Positions 16,484 to 25,853 of a stretch of DNA of 59,313 nucleotides are shown here, piece after piece. Origin of the DNA: a virus. The notes under the pieces are model-generated. The model was not told the DNA's origin, did not search any database, and saw only the letters and a program-made list of their open reading frames with translations. Within the stretch, counting starts at the first letter, position 1. Each line of letters starts with the position of its first letter. The stretch is from positions 1-59,313 of the IMG/VR virus record IMGVR_UViG_3300037558_001138; one strand, written 5' to 3'. A program made the position numbers and the translations under genes.

Positions 16484-16878
16484 TGGCTGCAGGCAGATAC
16501 AACTTTATCGTGGAGCAAGGCACTCAGCATGAGGTGACCTTTCGTTACAAAAACACTGCCGGAGCAGGGATTGCTCTTACTGGGTATAGGGCACGTATGT
16601 CTGTTAAAGATCACATTACAGATACCGACTTTGTCTACCGCGCTACTAGCAACACAACTGCGGATGATGAGACTGGGTTTGTACAACACTTCGCTATAGG
16701 CGGAGCGCAAGGAACTCCAACAACGGCAGGGTTTTTCACTCTGACTATTCCTACTGGAACTACTACTGCTTTTTCATTCGGGCAAGGAGTATACGATTTA
16801 GAGCTTGTAGATACTAATGGAGTCGTTACTCGGCTTTTAGAAGGCAAGTTTAAGGTTAAGCCTCAAGTTTCTACCTGA
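16483..16878 (+). CDS. baseplate or fibre adaptor, BppU-N-like domain
   Basis: A 131-residue protein starting MAAGRYNFIVEQGTQHEVTF. The plan is a Y-F-I-EQG opening, an LTGYRARMSVKD strand pair, a loop, FSFGQGVYDLELVDTNGVVT, then LLEGKFKVKPQVST. This matches the common phage baseplate-upper or fibre N-terminal domain, whose members end in a DLE..G.V.RLLEG.. strand pair. Length fits a single domain. It is stop-start coupled to both neighbours and opens the fibre cluster, so it probably anchors the fibres that follow. Confidence 0.6.
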   Translation: MAAGRYNFIVEQGTQHEVTFRYKNTAGAGIALTGYRARMSVKDHITDTDFVYRATSNTTADDETGFVQHFAIGGAQGTPTTAGFFTLTIPTGTTTAFSFGQGVYDLELVDTNGVVTRLLEGKFKVKPQVST

Positions 16879-17897
16879 TGCCTAATACTGTTGAAATATA
16901 TACTCAAGGCACAACTACTGTTGAAGTAACATCATCGCCATTATCAGTAAACATTACTGAGACAGCTCACACTGTAGAGGTGGCAGCTTTAACACGTGCT
17001 GTAGGTAACGCTACTCTTACAGGAGCGATTGATGTAACGAATACTATCGGTGATGCTTTAGCTGGGGGTACCTACGCAGCTGGTACGACTCTAGAAGCGG
17101 TAGTAAGAGATCTTATTTCACCTTTCTTGGAACCGGCTTTTGCAAGCTTTAGTTGGTCTGCTACAGGAACTCACCAGGCAAATGGAGAGCAGCTTCTAGT
17201 CGAGTGCGGTTTAGCTGCATCGGTTACAGGAGTGACTCTTACATTGACTAATCCAGAGAATTTAAAAAACGGTTCTACTATAAGTGTGACAAATACTAGC
17301 ACAATACCAAATGCGTCTTTTGTTTCAAGCACGAATATAAATCCTGCGAGTCTTTCCAATCCTTTGACACTTTCTACTTCTTACGTAGTACCTATTCAAC
17401 CTACTCCTATTGCAAGTACGATAAGTGCCGCAGGGACGTATCTTGGAAACGATGGTTCTGGCTCAGATGTCGCGATTACAAGAAGCACAACTATTGCAGC
17501 TCGCAATAGATTGTACGTTATTACCTCTACGGCTACTAACGTGTCAAGTATTTCTTCTCTTTTATCTGGGGCACAGGCTACAGTTCTTTCTACTTTAATT
17601 GTAGACCCATCAACTGCAAAACAAAATTTATCAGTAGATTGCACTGCTTCTACTGCAAATTCGAGTAACTTTACATACATTATTATTGCTGGCGCCGGAA
17701 CTCTTGGCGAGGTAGCGGCAGAAGTAAATGGAAGGGGTGTAGCAGACTACACCGATAGCTGGGTAGCAGACAACAACAGTGGTAGTGGTTTTACCCACAC
17801 TGTTGGTACAGCAAGTCCCTCATACAAAGTTTATAGAAGCATTCAACCCGGGGCATTCGACTCGGACATTACTTTGAACATCGAAATCTTACATTGA
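16878..17897 (+). CDS. tail fibre or spike protein A
   Basis: A 339-residue, almost entirely beta protein rich in Thr, Ser and Ala, starting MPNTVEIYTQGTTTVEVTSS. Around residue 58 it carries IGDALAGGTYAAGTTLEAVV followed by RDLISPFLEP, a motif partly repeated in the next protein. Its C-terminus (YKVYRSIQPGAFDSDITLNI) resembles the end of the next protein (YLVYRSLSPTAFNGSVVYTI). The shared C-terminal module suggests a common receptor-binding or trimerisation domain. No enzymatic motif. TGATG overlap couples it to the adaptor gene upstream. Confidence 0.55.
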   Translation: MPNTVEIYTQGTTTVEVTSSPLSVNITETAHTVEVAALTRAVGNATLTGAIDVTNTIGDALAGGTYAAGTTLEAVVRDLISPFLEPAFASFSWSATGTHQANGEQLLVECGLAASVTGVTLTLTNPENLKNGSTISVTNTSTIPNASFVSSTNINPASLSNPLTLSTSYVVPIQPTPIASTISAAGTYLGNDGSGSDVAITRSTTIAARNRLYVITSTATNVSSISSLLSGAQATVLSTLIVDPSTAKQNLSVDCTASTANSSNFTYIIIAGAGTLGEVAAEVNGRGVADYTDSWVADNNSGSGFTHTVGTASPSYKVYRSIQPGAFDSDITLNIEILH

Positions 17898-17898
17898 T

Positions 17899-19635
17899 AT
17901 GGCAATTAAATTTGGCGATACGTTAGAAAATCAAAACTCAGACTTTCCTATTGTAGATCTTACAGGAGGTCATGCTGCGGGTATTGTTTTCCACACCACG
18001 TTTAATAATACGGATCTTGGCAACCTTCCTTTAAATAAACGTAAAGACGGGATGCTAGTAGTTGATAAAACTAGTGGCAAGATTTATGTTTGGAAAGGAG
18101 GGGATGGCATTACAAACGGTAATGGCTTTGACGATATTACGGACTCAGATTGGGTTATTATCGGTTCTACCCCTGTTGTAACAGCGAACTTAGATGTTCA
18201 GCTACCCGCAGGCGCTTCTTTTGGTAGGTTTACAAACGGAGATGAAATTACTGTCAATGCGGATGGAACAAACGCATTGCAGATTATCCAAGATGCTATT
18301 ACTGGGTTTGTAACTCCCCAAGGTACCATTACATCTAGTGCAAGTACTTTTGCTTTTAGCGAGGTTGCTAGGCCAAACGAAAGCCACACGTTGACTTTCA
18401 CAGTCAAAAATATGAATCAGAATAGTGTTGCTGGTATAGGTGCAGGTGACGCATTTGCTATTCGCACTATTAATATCCAGCGTAGACAAGGTTCAGCGAG
18501 TTTTACTACCATTCAGTCCATTGCTGCGGGAAGTACTGCTTACGGCACCTTTAACAACTTAAATTCTTCAGGAACTCCAACGAATGTATCTTTTTCCTAC
18601 CCGGATAATGATGTAGATATCGATGCTTCAGAAGGATCAGTAGCCGGTAACTATGATTACCGAATCAGTGTCGTCGCTAATGACAGCGCGGGATCTGCTA
18701 CTGCAGCGGTATCTGTAGATGAGGAAAGCAACCAAGTTAGTATCACTGATTACGCACCGCCTACCTCTTCAGATACCATCACACGTAATAGTGCTTACTC
18801 TGCTCCAACTGGATTCAAGGCTTCCTTAGGAACGACTGACGTTACTTTTGCAGGCACTGGTAACAACTCGAGTAATGCAAACATTCTAGTAGGCGACAAC
18901 AATCTCGGGGCAAGCTTCACCGTAACGCGTAACAGCCCATTGATTGACCTAGTCTCTTATACAGTCCACCGAGTTGTTGCTGGTGTCGAAACACAAATTA
19001 CGAACTCTACTAGCAATGTGTCTATTAGCGGAACTGTGTCAGCGGCATCATTTACTGTAACCATTACAGATAACCAGCCAGCTAGTCAGCGAAGTACCGT
19101 TAAGTACCGAATCAAAGTAACAGATCAAGAGCAGACTACTCCACTTGACAGCCCACTTTTTACTTACAGGCACTTAGGCTTCCTTGGTTTTAGTGCTAAA
19201 GACAACTTGCCTACTGCTAGTGCTAATACTGCTGGAGTTGTTTCAGCAGTGGGTGGGAACGCTGCGTCTTTAGGTTCTACAGGCATTACGGGTCTTAGCA
19301 CAAGAAAGATTGCAGCCGTTTTAGGAGATGTTCATAATTTTACAAATGCTGGAAACAGTCGGATTGCTTTGAACGCTCCGTCTAATCAATTTTTGTTTAT
19401 TGCATACCCGGACACTAGCGATTTGTTAACGACGTTCCAAGCAGATGGCGCTTCCCCCACATTAGATTCAGATTTGGCTTGTAGTGAAGCTAACTCGAAC
19501 ACCGCGTTTAGTGAGGCGTTTACTAGTTCAAATATTTCGGTCACGAATGACGCCGGTTTTACTCAAAATTATCTTGTCTACCGCAGCCTTAGCCCTACGG
19601 CCTTTAACGGTTCTGTAGTATATACAATCAAATAA
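17899..19635 (+). CDS. tail fibre protein B
   Basis: A 578-residue beta-rich protein. The N-terminus MAIKFGDTLENQNSDFPI recurs in the fibre gene at 21844 and may be the shared virion attachment tag. A GMLVVDKTSGKIYVWKGGDG segment (about residues 50-70) is a typical fibre-adaptor hairpin. The middle has Ig or fibronectin-like sandwiches (HTLTFTVKNMNQNSV; NYDYRISVVANDSAGSATAA; LVSYTVHRVVAGVETQITNS). The C-terminal module is shared with fibre A. It probably projects from the baseplate and contacts host surface glycans. Confidence 0.6.
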   Translation: MAIKFGDTLENQNSDFPIVDLTGGHAAGIVFHTTFNNTDLGNLPLNKRKDGMLVVDKTSGKIYVWKGGDGITNGNGFDDITDSDWVIIGSTPVVTANLDVQLPAGASFGRFTNGDEITVNADGTNALQIIQDAITGFVTPQGTITSSASTFAFSEVARPNESHTLTFTVKNMNQNSVAGIGAGDAFAIRTINIQRRQGSASFTTIQSIAAGSTAYGTFNNLNSSGTPTNVSFSYPDNDVDIDASEGSVAGNYDYRISVVANDSAGSATAAVSVDEESNQVSITDYAPPTSSDTITRNSAYSAPTGFKASLGTTDVTFAGTGNNSSNANILVGDNNLGASFTVTRNSPLIDLVSYTVHRVVAGVETQITNSTSNVSISGTVSAASFTVTITDNQPASQRSTVKYRIKVTDQEQTTPLDSPLFTYRHLGFLGFSAKDNLPTASANTAGVVSAVGGNAASLGSTGITGLSTRKIAAVLGDVHNFTNAGNSRIALNAPSNQFLFIAYPDTSDLLTTFQADGASPTLDSDLACSEANSNTAFSEAFTSSNISVTNDAGFTQNYLVYRSLSPTAFNGSVVYTIK

Positions 19636-19638
19636 GCC

Positions 19639-21444
19639 ATGCCAAAAATTGCATCGATTCTCGCGCATAACAACGCGTTTGCCCCTTCTGTAGATTCGGA
19701 TACTATTCGGGGTGGTTTCTTAAATGTCCGCGCTACAGCATCAGGCCTAGCGGGTGAATTTGATACTACTGCCGCTCTGCAGGCCGACGGCAACAAACAA
19801 GACCTTGTAAAAGAAAAAGGTACTATTGTATATGTTAGTGATCAGACGGACTATTTTATCTTGAATAACAAGTCTGCGTCAGATGTTGCTCCTGGTTCTC
19901 CGGGTTCTGGATGGATCTCTTTACGTTCTGCAATTGGTGCAGGTACTGGTTCAAGTAACTTGGCATTGAGTGACTTGAGTGTCGGATCAGATGCGGCAGC
20001 TAGTGGTGGTGGGGGCCTTGCCTATAATAATTCTAGTGGCGTTTTTACTTATACTCCACCTGTTTTAACTTCATTTCTAACGAGCAGTGATATTTCTACT
20101 TTCATTGCTCTCGGTGATATCAGTGTAGGTAGTGATGCAGCAGCTTCCGGTAGTGGAGGATTATCATATAACAACTCAAGCGGGGTATTTACTTTTACAC
20201 CTCCAGTTCTATCCAGCTTCCTTACCAGTTCGGACATTTCTACTTTTATTGCGCTTGGCGATATCAGTGTTGGCTCAGACGCGGCCGCTTCCGGCTCCGG
20301 CGGATTAGCTTATAACAATTCTAGTGGGGTATTTACTTATACGCCCCCGTCTTTGTCTAGCTTCCTGACAAGCTCAGATATCTCGACATTTATTGCTTTA
20401 GGCGATATTTCTGTTGGATCTCCTGCAGCAGCTTCTGGTAGTGGTGGCCTGGCGTACAACAACTCTTCCGGGGTCTTCACATATACCCCGCCATCTTTGA
20501 CCTCGTTCTTGACAAGCAGCGACATTTCAACCTTTATTGCACTTGGTGATATTAGTGTTGGTTCAAATGCAGCGGCTAGTGGTTCTGGAGGATTAGCGTA
20601 CAATAATTCGAGTGGTGTCTTTACGTACACCCCACCAAATTTATCGACATTTTTGACATCTTCAGATCTTAGTGGGTATGCTGCGCTTAGTGGTGCTACG
20701 TTTACTGGTGCTATTAGTGGTACAAGCTTAACGCTTAGCGGTAACTTGACTGTTGCTGGTACGGTAACACAGTCGAATAGCCAGGAGGTCAACTTCAACG
20801 ATACACGTCTGCGGTTGAATATTCCAACAGATTTGCTAGATGGCAGCATTGAAAACGTTGGTGCACCGGCTACCGATACAAACGTGGGTATCGAAATCTT
20901 CAATGGATCTACTGGTGGCGCATTTTCAAACGGTCCTCTGTGGGTATATAACTACAGCACAGATCACTGGGGCGCAAGTATCCAAGGCAGTGTGACGACA
21001 TTGGATAATGTAAAAGCGTTTAAGTTCAATGTTACTACATCAAGCTTAGGTGCAGAAGCAGACGCAACAAACGACGTTGCAGACTTGTATGCTACTGCGA
21101 ATACTGCTCGTTCTAACAATACGAATGTTCGTTCTGTTGGTGCAGTATCTAAGTGTACTATCGATATTACTACTGACTCAAGTGATGACGGCTCTAACTT
21201 TGCTCCTGTAGCTGCAGCGGCAAATGGGTATCCTATTCAACATGACTTGGATACGTCTAGCGTCTTTGTATTTGCTCTTAAGACACACCAAGCAGGTGTT
21301 GAGGGTACGGGAGGTGTTGCAACCTTGATTGCAGAGCCGCAACCAATTTTCTGCAAGTTCAAAGTACTTACTGCAGGTATTGTCGAGGTAAGTGTGGGGA
21401 TTACTAAAGAGAACGAGAAGTACGATATTATCGTAATCGGATAA
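19639..21444 (+). CDS. repeat-containing tail fibre protein C
   Basis: A 601-residue protein starting MPKIASILAHNNAFAPSVDS. Residues about 50-105 form an adaptor-like beta part (GTIVYVSDQTDYFILNNKSA). Residues 109-348 are five tandem 48-residue repeats of the type ALGDISVGSDAAASGSGG, AYNNSSGVFTYTPP, SFLTSSDISTFI, known from marine phage (notably cyanophage) fibres. A GATFTGAISGTSLTLSGNLT stretch and a compact C-terminal beta domain follow. The repeats probably build a triple-stranded shaft. Protein repeats are nearly identical while codons differ strongly. Confidence 0.7.
   Translation: MPKIASILAHNNAFAPSVDSDTIRGGFLNVRATASGLAGEFDTTAALQADGNKQDLVKEKGTIVYVSDQTDYFILNNKSASDVAPGSPGSGWISLRSAIGAGTGSSNLALSDLSVGSDAAASGGGGLAYNNSSGVFTYTPPVLTSFLTSSDISTFIALGDISVGSDAAASGSGGLSYNNSSGVFTFTPPVLSSFLTSSDISTFIALGDISVGSDAAASGSGGLAYNNSSGVFTYTPPSLSSFLTSSDISTFIALGDISVGSPAAASGSGGLAYNNSSGVFTYTPPSLTSFLTSSDISTFIALGDISVGSNAAASGSGGLAYNNSSGVFTYTPPNLSTFLTSSDLSGYAALSGATFTGAISGTSLTLSGNLTVAGTVTQSNSQEVNFNDTRLRLNIPTDLLDGSIENVGAPATDTNVGIEIFNGSTGGAFSNGPLWVYNYSTDHWGASIQGSVTTLDNVKAFKFNVTTSSLGAEADATNDVADLYATANTARSNNTNVRSVGAVSKCTIDITTDSSDDGSNFAPVAAAANGYPIQHDLDTSSVFVFALKTHQAGVEGTGGVATLIAEPQPIFCKFKVLTAGIVEVSVGITKENEKYDIIVIG
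19963..20682 (+). repeat. five in-frame 144-base tandem repeats in the fibre gene
   Basis: Units start at 19963, 20107, 20251, 20395 and 20539, each 48 codons. Protein identity between the units is very high, but Ser, Leu, Gly, Ala and Thr codons differ widely. Examples are GATATCAGTGTAGGTAGT against GATATTTCTGTTGGATCT for the same DISVGS. Length is perfectly conserved. Confidence 0.95.
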
Positions 21445-21448
21445 AGCA

Positions 21449-21456
21449 TATATTTG
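21449..21456 (+). promoter_or_regulatory. possible -7 promoter motif before the second fibre group
   Basis: TATATTTG fits TAnnTTTG, 23 bases before the ATG at 21480 in a 35-base gap, one of the few gaps in the fibre cluster. No -33 TTTG was seen at the right distance. The short dyad TACGATA/TATCGTA (21421-21435) lies just upstream inside the coding region. Confidence 0.35.
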
Positions 21457-21479
21457 TACCAGTACCAAAAACTTATAGC

Positions 21480-21863
21480 ATGTTACTAAAAGACTGTATT
21501 AACGTCTACCAGGCGTTTCAAAAACTTAGCGACAACACCCTTCCACTGAAGACTAGTTGGATGTTAGCGCAAAACATTAACAAGCTCCAGCCGCTTGTAG
21601 AGTCGTTCGAGGATTCTCGGCAAAAGTACGTTGCATCGTTGCGTGAAAAAGCCACGACAGATGCAGACGGACAACCAGAAGTCAGTGACGACCTGGCAAA
21701 TGAGTTTCGCGAAAATGTCGAAGCTCTATTGAATGAGGATCAAAAGGTCCGGCTCAAAAAGGTCACGCTCATTGACGATGGTGAATTGTCGATTGAGCCG
21801 AATGTCCTGCTTGCTGCCATGGACTATTTAATCCTCAAGGAAGATGGCAATAAAGCTAGCTGA
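21480..21863 (+). CDS. small helical phage protein, DUF1617-like
   Basis: A 127-residue mostly helical protein starting MLLKDCINVYQAFQKLSDNT. The order is a short N-terminal helix, LPLKTSWMLAQNINKLQPLV, a charged helix (DSRQKYVASLREKA), then an acidic middle and a strand-helix end. This resembles DUF1617-type small phage proteins, which sit among tail genes and have no proven function. A chaperone-like role is possible. Its last 20 bases overlap the next fibre gene in another frame, so fibre D is likely translated by coupling. Confidence 0.45.
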   Translation: MLLKDCINVYQAFQKLSDNTLPLKTSWMLAQNINKLQPLVESFEDSRQKYVASLREKATTDADGQPEVSDDLANEFRENVEALLNEDQKVRLKKVTLIDDGELSIEPNVLLAAMDYLILKEDGNKAS

Positions 21864-23298
21864 TGTAATTGAACGTTCACACGTTTCTTTTCCCGTAATA
21901 GAAGCTCACGATAAAACTATTGTGGGCTTCTATAATGGAGCATCAGGTAATGCCCAGCAACCTTTACAGCTATACTATAATAGCTCGGTAAAGACAAAGC
22001 TCTCTTCTGACGGCAGTGCGGGTAATACTGTCAAGCTTACGAGCTTACCTTACGGTGGCGACGGGGGGACAGATACTGCTGGTCCAACGGATGCTCTAGT
22101 TATTCCTACCGAGAAGGGCGGCATTCTAACAATGCTGGACGAGAAGCTTCTGACAGATGCTGGAGGTCACCCGTCTCCTACTGACTTTGTATCTGCATAC
22201 CTTGTTAATGTTGCTAATCAAGGGTCTAATGTGGATTCGGCACGAAGCAGTATTGGCCGTTTATCAGAGTTAGCTCAGCAGTTCAACCGCTATCCCATTG
22301 TAACAGGTCAGCAGGCTGTTGCTTTAGGAGACGTTGATGGGGAATCATTTCTTTTTGCGGGATATAGCACAGAGCAAAAATCCTTTAAAGCAATTTCTTT
22401 TGCACAAATGATTGCGGGCATTGGTGCTCAGCTGACAACTGACTTAATCAATAACGGCGTTATAACTGACAGTCAAGCGTCAGGTCAAAGTGGTGGTATT
22501 GGAGACGTAAATGGTGATGGCTCTGTTTCAACAGCGGACTTGCTCGAGTTCTTGACATCCTTTGGTAATAATTCTACAGGGTTTGAGACTGACTATACTA
22601 CACTTGTTGATACACCTAGTGACCAGTCTGTCGATAATATTGCAGTAGGAGTAGCACCTGGTGCTTCTTCTCCTTTTGCCGTATCGGACTTATCAAGCTG
22701 GAATTATGGTGCAAGTGTTAATATAGCGGGAGAAGCCTATGGGTGGGCTAGTGTTTCTTTTCCTACCAGCGCCGCCAACTTTGTGCGGTTCAATACAATG
22801 AACCTTGGCACTGGGAATGAGTTGCTAACGACACATTGGCATGCAAGACGGTTGGTGGTTGATATTTCGACAATGGTAACATTTGATGCGCCGGATGCTA
22901 TTTACATGATAGTACATGTGATTCTAACGGATGATTCTGGAAATGAGAATACCAATGAATTAATGGTAGTAACTTCCGGCTACCAAGATTTCAACAGCAA
23001 TAACAACGGCTTCTTTAGCCAAGGTTACTATGGAGGTACTGCAGGAGCGCCAATAGGAGTGCCCATTCCTTGGACGCCGCAAGTGGATTTTAAGACTGAG
23101 GGTTTTACGGAGCGCTATCCGGTTGCAACAAACTATGAAAATCACACGTCGGCTTTAGGGGAAGGATTTATGATGAACTATGCGTTTAGTAGTAACGATA
23201 ATATTAAGAATATGGAGGTTCGTATACACTTTGCAGGTACGAATGGCTCTACAACAGTAGACATTGAGAGTGTCCGCCACCGAATAATTTCAGTGTAA
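21844..23298 (+). CDS. tail fibre protein D with dockerin-like calcium loop
   Basis: A 484-residue protein. N-terminus MAIKLADVIERSHVSFPV parallels fibre B, so both likely attach to the same virion site. Around residues 219-242 lies GDVNGDGSVSTADLLEFL, a near-perfect dockerin or EF-hand-like calcium loop and helix (D-x-N-x-D-G-x-V-x-x-x-D). Only one such loop is seen, whereas dockerins use a pair. The C-terminal 230 residues form a beta-sandwich-like domain (TTHWHARRLVVDISTMVTFD; MEVRIHFAGTNGSTTVDIES) resembling carbohydrate-binding modules. Host-surface glycan attachment is inferred. Confidence 0.6.
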   Translation: MAIKLADVIERSHVSFPVIEAHDKTIVGFYNGASGNAQQPLQLYYNSSVKTKLSSDGSAGNTVKLTSLPYGGDGGTDTAGPTDALVIPTEKGGILTMLDEKLLTDAGGHPSPTDFVSAYLVNVANQGSNVDSARSSIGRLSELAQQFNRYPIVTGQQAVALGDVDGESFLFAGYSTEQKSFKAISFAQMIAGIGAQLTTDLINNGVITDSQASGQSGGIGDVNGDGSVSTADLLEFLTSFGNNSTGFETDYTTLVDTPSDQSVDNIAVGVAPGASSPFAVSDLSSWNYGASVNIAGEAYGWASVSFPTSAANFVRFNTMNLGTGNELLTTHWHARRLVVDISTMVTFDAPDAIYMIVHVILTDDSGNENTNELMVVTSGYQDFNSNNNGFFSQGYYGGTAGAPIGVPIPWTPQVDFKTEGFTERYPVATNYENHTSALGEGFMMNYAFSSNDNIKNMEVRIHFAGTNGSTTVDIESVRHRIISV

Positions 23299-25853
23299 TG
23301 GAGAACATCAAAATATACGTCGAAAGCGGACAGGTACTTATTCTTAGTGGATCGTCTGCCATTAGTGGCTTGAATACAAGTCTGAGCACGGCCAATCAAC
23401 CAGTCCGGTTTGCAGCTAATGGAGAGCTTACAGCATCTGTTGTCAACACGAACAATATTAAGGTAGTTACATCTACCGGTCAGATTATCTTAAACGATGT
23501 GCCATTTGGAAACGTAAAAGAGAAGAATGGCACTACGGCTATTGGAGCTTCTGCGGTTGCTGTACGGGATAATTTGAACAGCACACACATATTTGGCGCT
23601 GCTACTCTAGAGACCAAGCTGGCTACTGAAACGACGAAGATTACGGCACTGGAGAATGCTACGAAGACAGCAACTAACGATCGTGGCATTTTTATTAATG
23701 ATGCAAAAGGTACTACTCAGAGCCACTTACAGGTTACAGATACGGTAGCAAACCTTCAAGCGGGGGCTACTACGAAAGTAGCGATGACAGATGTTTCGAC
23801 TGGGCAGGGGTCTATCGAGTATGCAGTACGTGCTGGAGCTAATGGGCAGCAAACATCTGTAACCGCATTGTCGATTGCGGGGGACTCCTCATTCAATAAT
23901 GCGCTCGTAACTTTTGGAGAGCCGGTTACATTTAGTAATTCGGTGTCTGGTCTTAGCAGCGCTGCTATTCCAAATTTGGCTGCTAGTAAGATTACCTCAG
24001 GGACTTTTACCACTGCTCGTATTCCTAGCTTGAATGCCAGTAAAATTGGTTCTGGCACACTGGCTGATGCGCGAGTAGCTGCGTCTAATGTAACCCAGCA
24101 TCAGGCTTCTCTGACTATTACTGAGAGTCAGATTAGTGATCTAGCCCACTACACAGATGCAAGTGTTAACACACATCTAAATCAAAGTAGCGCTAGTGCT
24201 GGGCAGTACTTGAAGTGGACTGGAAGCGACTATGCTTGGGGAACAGTTAGTTCAGGCGGACTAGGTAATGTAGTAGAAGACACCTCTCCGCAACTTGGGG
24301 GTCAGCTAGATGCTAACGGGCAGTCCATTGATATGGGCACGAATACTATTACAGACACTAAGGTAGGTCAGTGGGATACAGCCTATGGGTGGGGAGACCA
24401 CAGCTCTGAGGGCTATTTGACCACGCTAGCGTTTTCTGCTCTTACGGGCAAACCTACTACTCTTGCGGGTTACGGAATTACAGACGCATTGGCAAGTCTA
24501 GCGGGAGACACGAGTCCGCAGCTAGGGGGAGCCTTAGATGTTAATGGTAGCATAATCACCAGCAATTCTAATGGTGATGTGACTATAGATCCTGCAGGAA
24601 CTGGAGCTATTGTCCTTAAGTCTAATGATATTAAGTTTGAGGGCGCGGGTACTGTGACTATGTCCAGCCTTAAATTCTACGAAGCATCAGCACTCGAAGG
24701 CAACTATGTGGCTTTAAAGGCACCGCTTTCTATAAGTAGCGATGTCACTTGGACATTACCTGCTGCAGATGGGACAAGCAATCAGGTGATTAAGACTGAT
24801 GGTTCGGGCACCTTGTCATTTACTACAGTTGTAAATACTCAAAACCCGTTGATGCAGGGTACTGTTTCTATACAACAAGTAGCAGGGCTGTCGGCAAAAC
24901 TAAAGATTTTCGATAGCGACACAAGTCATGGTGTTGTGCTTCAAGCGCCTGATCTAACTGCCGATGTAACATTTACTCTTCCGGCTACAGACGGCAGCAG
25001 TGGGCAGGTACTTAAGACAGACGGGAGTGGTAACCTATCTTTTGTTGCTCAGACGTCTGATACGAATACAAATATTGCCAATACTAGTCTAGCTCTTAAT
25101 GCAGACCGTACTGTCGACTCAGATGGTAATACACTAACCTTAGACCCAAATGGTGGTGGAGTACGTATTTTGGAAAGTGGGGCTTCAACTCCTTACATAA
25201 ACTGTGAGCAAGGTAGCCTGGAGCTAAATGGCATTAACTTTCCTGGCTCGGATGGCACGTCCGGACAAGTACTACAGACAAATGGTTCAGGCTCTCTGTC
25301 TTTTGCTACAGCATCAGGTGGGGGTGGCATGACTGAAACGCCTTTTGTTTCAATGTCAGGCAGAGCTACATTTGGTTCTGCTGATGAAGAAGAGAGGGTA
25401 CTAATTGGTACGTCATATGGATGGTCTTTTTATAGTCAAAGTCAAGAGATGGGAGACTGGTCTTCGTCGCAAACAATTGATTCTACTACGCATGGTTTAG
25501 CAGCTTATCTAAGAGGGCAAGCCGCACTGCTAATGCCTTCTGATGCAAAGAAGGTAAGAGTAAAAGTTAGCTATCGGGTTCAGAACGGTAATAGTACTGA
25601 CTTCGGATTCAGCCTATGGTCGGGGCCAGTAGACAATAACTCTACGGCAACCACTAACGTCACCCTGCGCGGGCAATGCGTAACGCAAACTGTAGGCACT
25701 AGCAGCATTACTGCATACAAAAAAGAATTCACCACTACCTCATCAATTACTGATGATGCGGTTTTCATGGTTGTAGAACAGCGAGGAGGAGGAGCTGGAC
25801 TTGCCTCGACTTGTTATGTTTACTACAGCATTCACTTATTTTTAGTTGACTAA
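23298..25853 (+). CDS. long tail fibre protein E
   Basis: An 851-residue protein starting MENIKIYVESGQVLILSGSS. Fibre signatures include GKPTTLAGYGITDALASL, a pair of DTSPQLGG-LD-NG motifs, and three copies of an LP--DG-S-QVL-T-GSG-LSF motif. All are known from shafts of marine phage fibres, notably cyanophages. A coiled-coil-like stretch (ETKLATETTKITALENATKT) lies near residue 105. The last 160 residues after a GGGG linker form a distinct domain (MTETPFVSMSGRATFGSADE) that is a candidate receptor-binding head. It is the largest fibre and closes the adhesion module. Confidence 0.68.
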   Translation: MENIKIYVESGQVLILSGSSAISGLNTSLSTANQPVRFAANGELTASVVNTNNIKVVTSTGQIILNDVPFGNVKEKNGTTAIGASAVAVRDNLNSTHIFGAATLETKLATETTKITALENATKTATNDRGIFINDAKGTTQSHLQVTDTVANLQAGATTKVAMTDVSTGQGSIEYAVRAGANGQQTSVTALSIAGDSSFNNALVTFGEPVTFSNSVSGLSSAAIPNLAASKITSGTFTTARIPSLNASKIGSGTLADARVAASNVTQHQASLTITESQISDLAHYTDASVNTHLNQSSASAGQYLKWTGSDYAWGTVSSGGLGNVVEDTSPQLGGQLDANGQSIDMGTNTITDTKVGQWDTAYGWGDHSSEGYLTTLAFSALTGKPTTLAGYGITDALASLAGDTSPQLGGALDVNGSIITSNSNGDVTIDPAGTGAIVLKSNDIKFEGAGTVTMSSLKFYEASALEGNYVALKAPLSISSDVTWTLPAADGTSNQVIKTDGSGTLSFTTVVNTQNPLMQGTVSIQQVAGLSAKLKIFDSDTSHGVVLQAPDLTADVTFTLPATDGSSGQVLKTDGSGNLSFVAQTSDTNTNIANTSLALNADRTVDSDGNTLTLDPNGGGVRILESGASTPYINCEQGSLELNGINFPGSDGTSGQVLQTNGSGSLSFATASGGGGMTETPFVSMSGRATFGSADEEERVLIGTSYGWSFYSQSQEMGDWSSSQTIDSTTHGLAAYLRGQAALLMPSDAKKVRVKVSYRVQNGNSTDFGFSLWSGPVDNNSTATTNVTLRGQCVTQTVGTSSITAYKKEFTTTSSITDDAVFMVVEQRGGGAGLASTCYVYYSIHLFLVD

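Noticed and set aside
19963-20682. Tandem repeats as CRISPR array or phase-variation repeat
   Set aside because: Units are contiguous 144-base coding blocks with no spacers, and are too diverged in DNA for slippage.
20337-20903. Long antisense frame of 188 codons
   Set aside because: It is the mirror of the fibre repeats, where repeated codon patterns keep the opposite strand open; no start signal or independent protein character.
21421-21435. Dyad TACGATA/TATCGTA as terminator
   Set aside because: Only a 1-base centre, no T-run after it, and it lies within coding sequence before the fibre stop.
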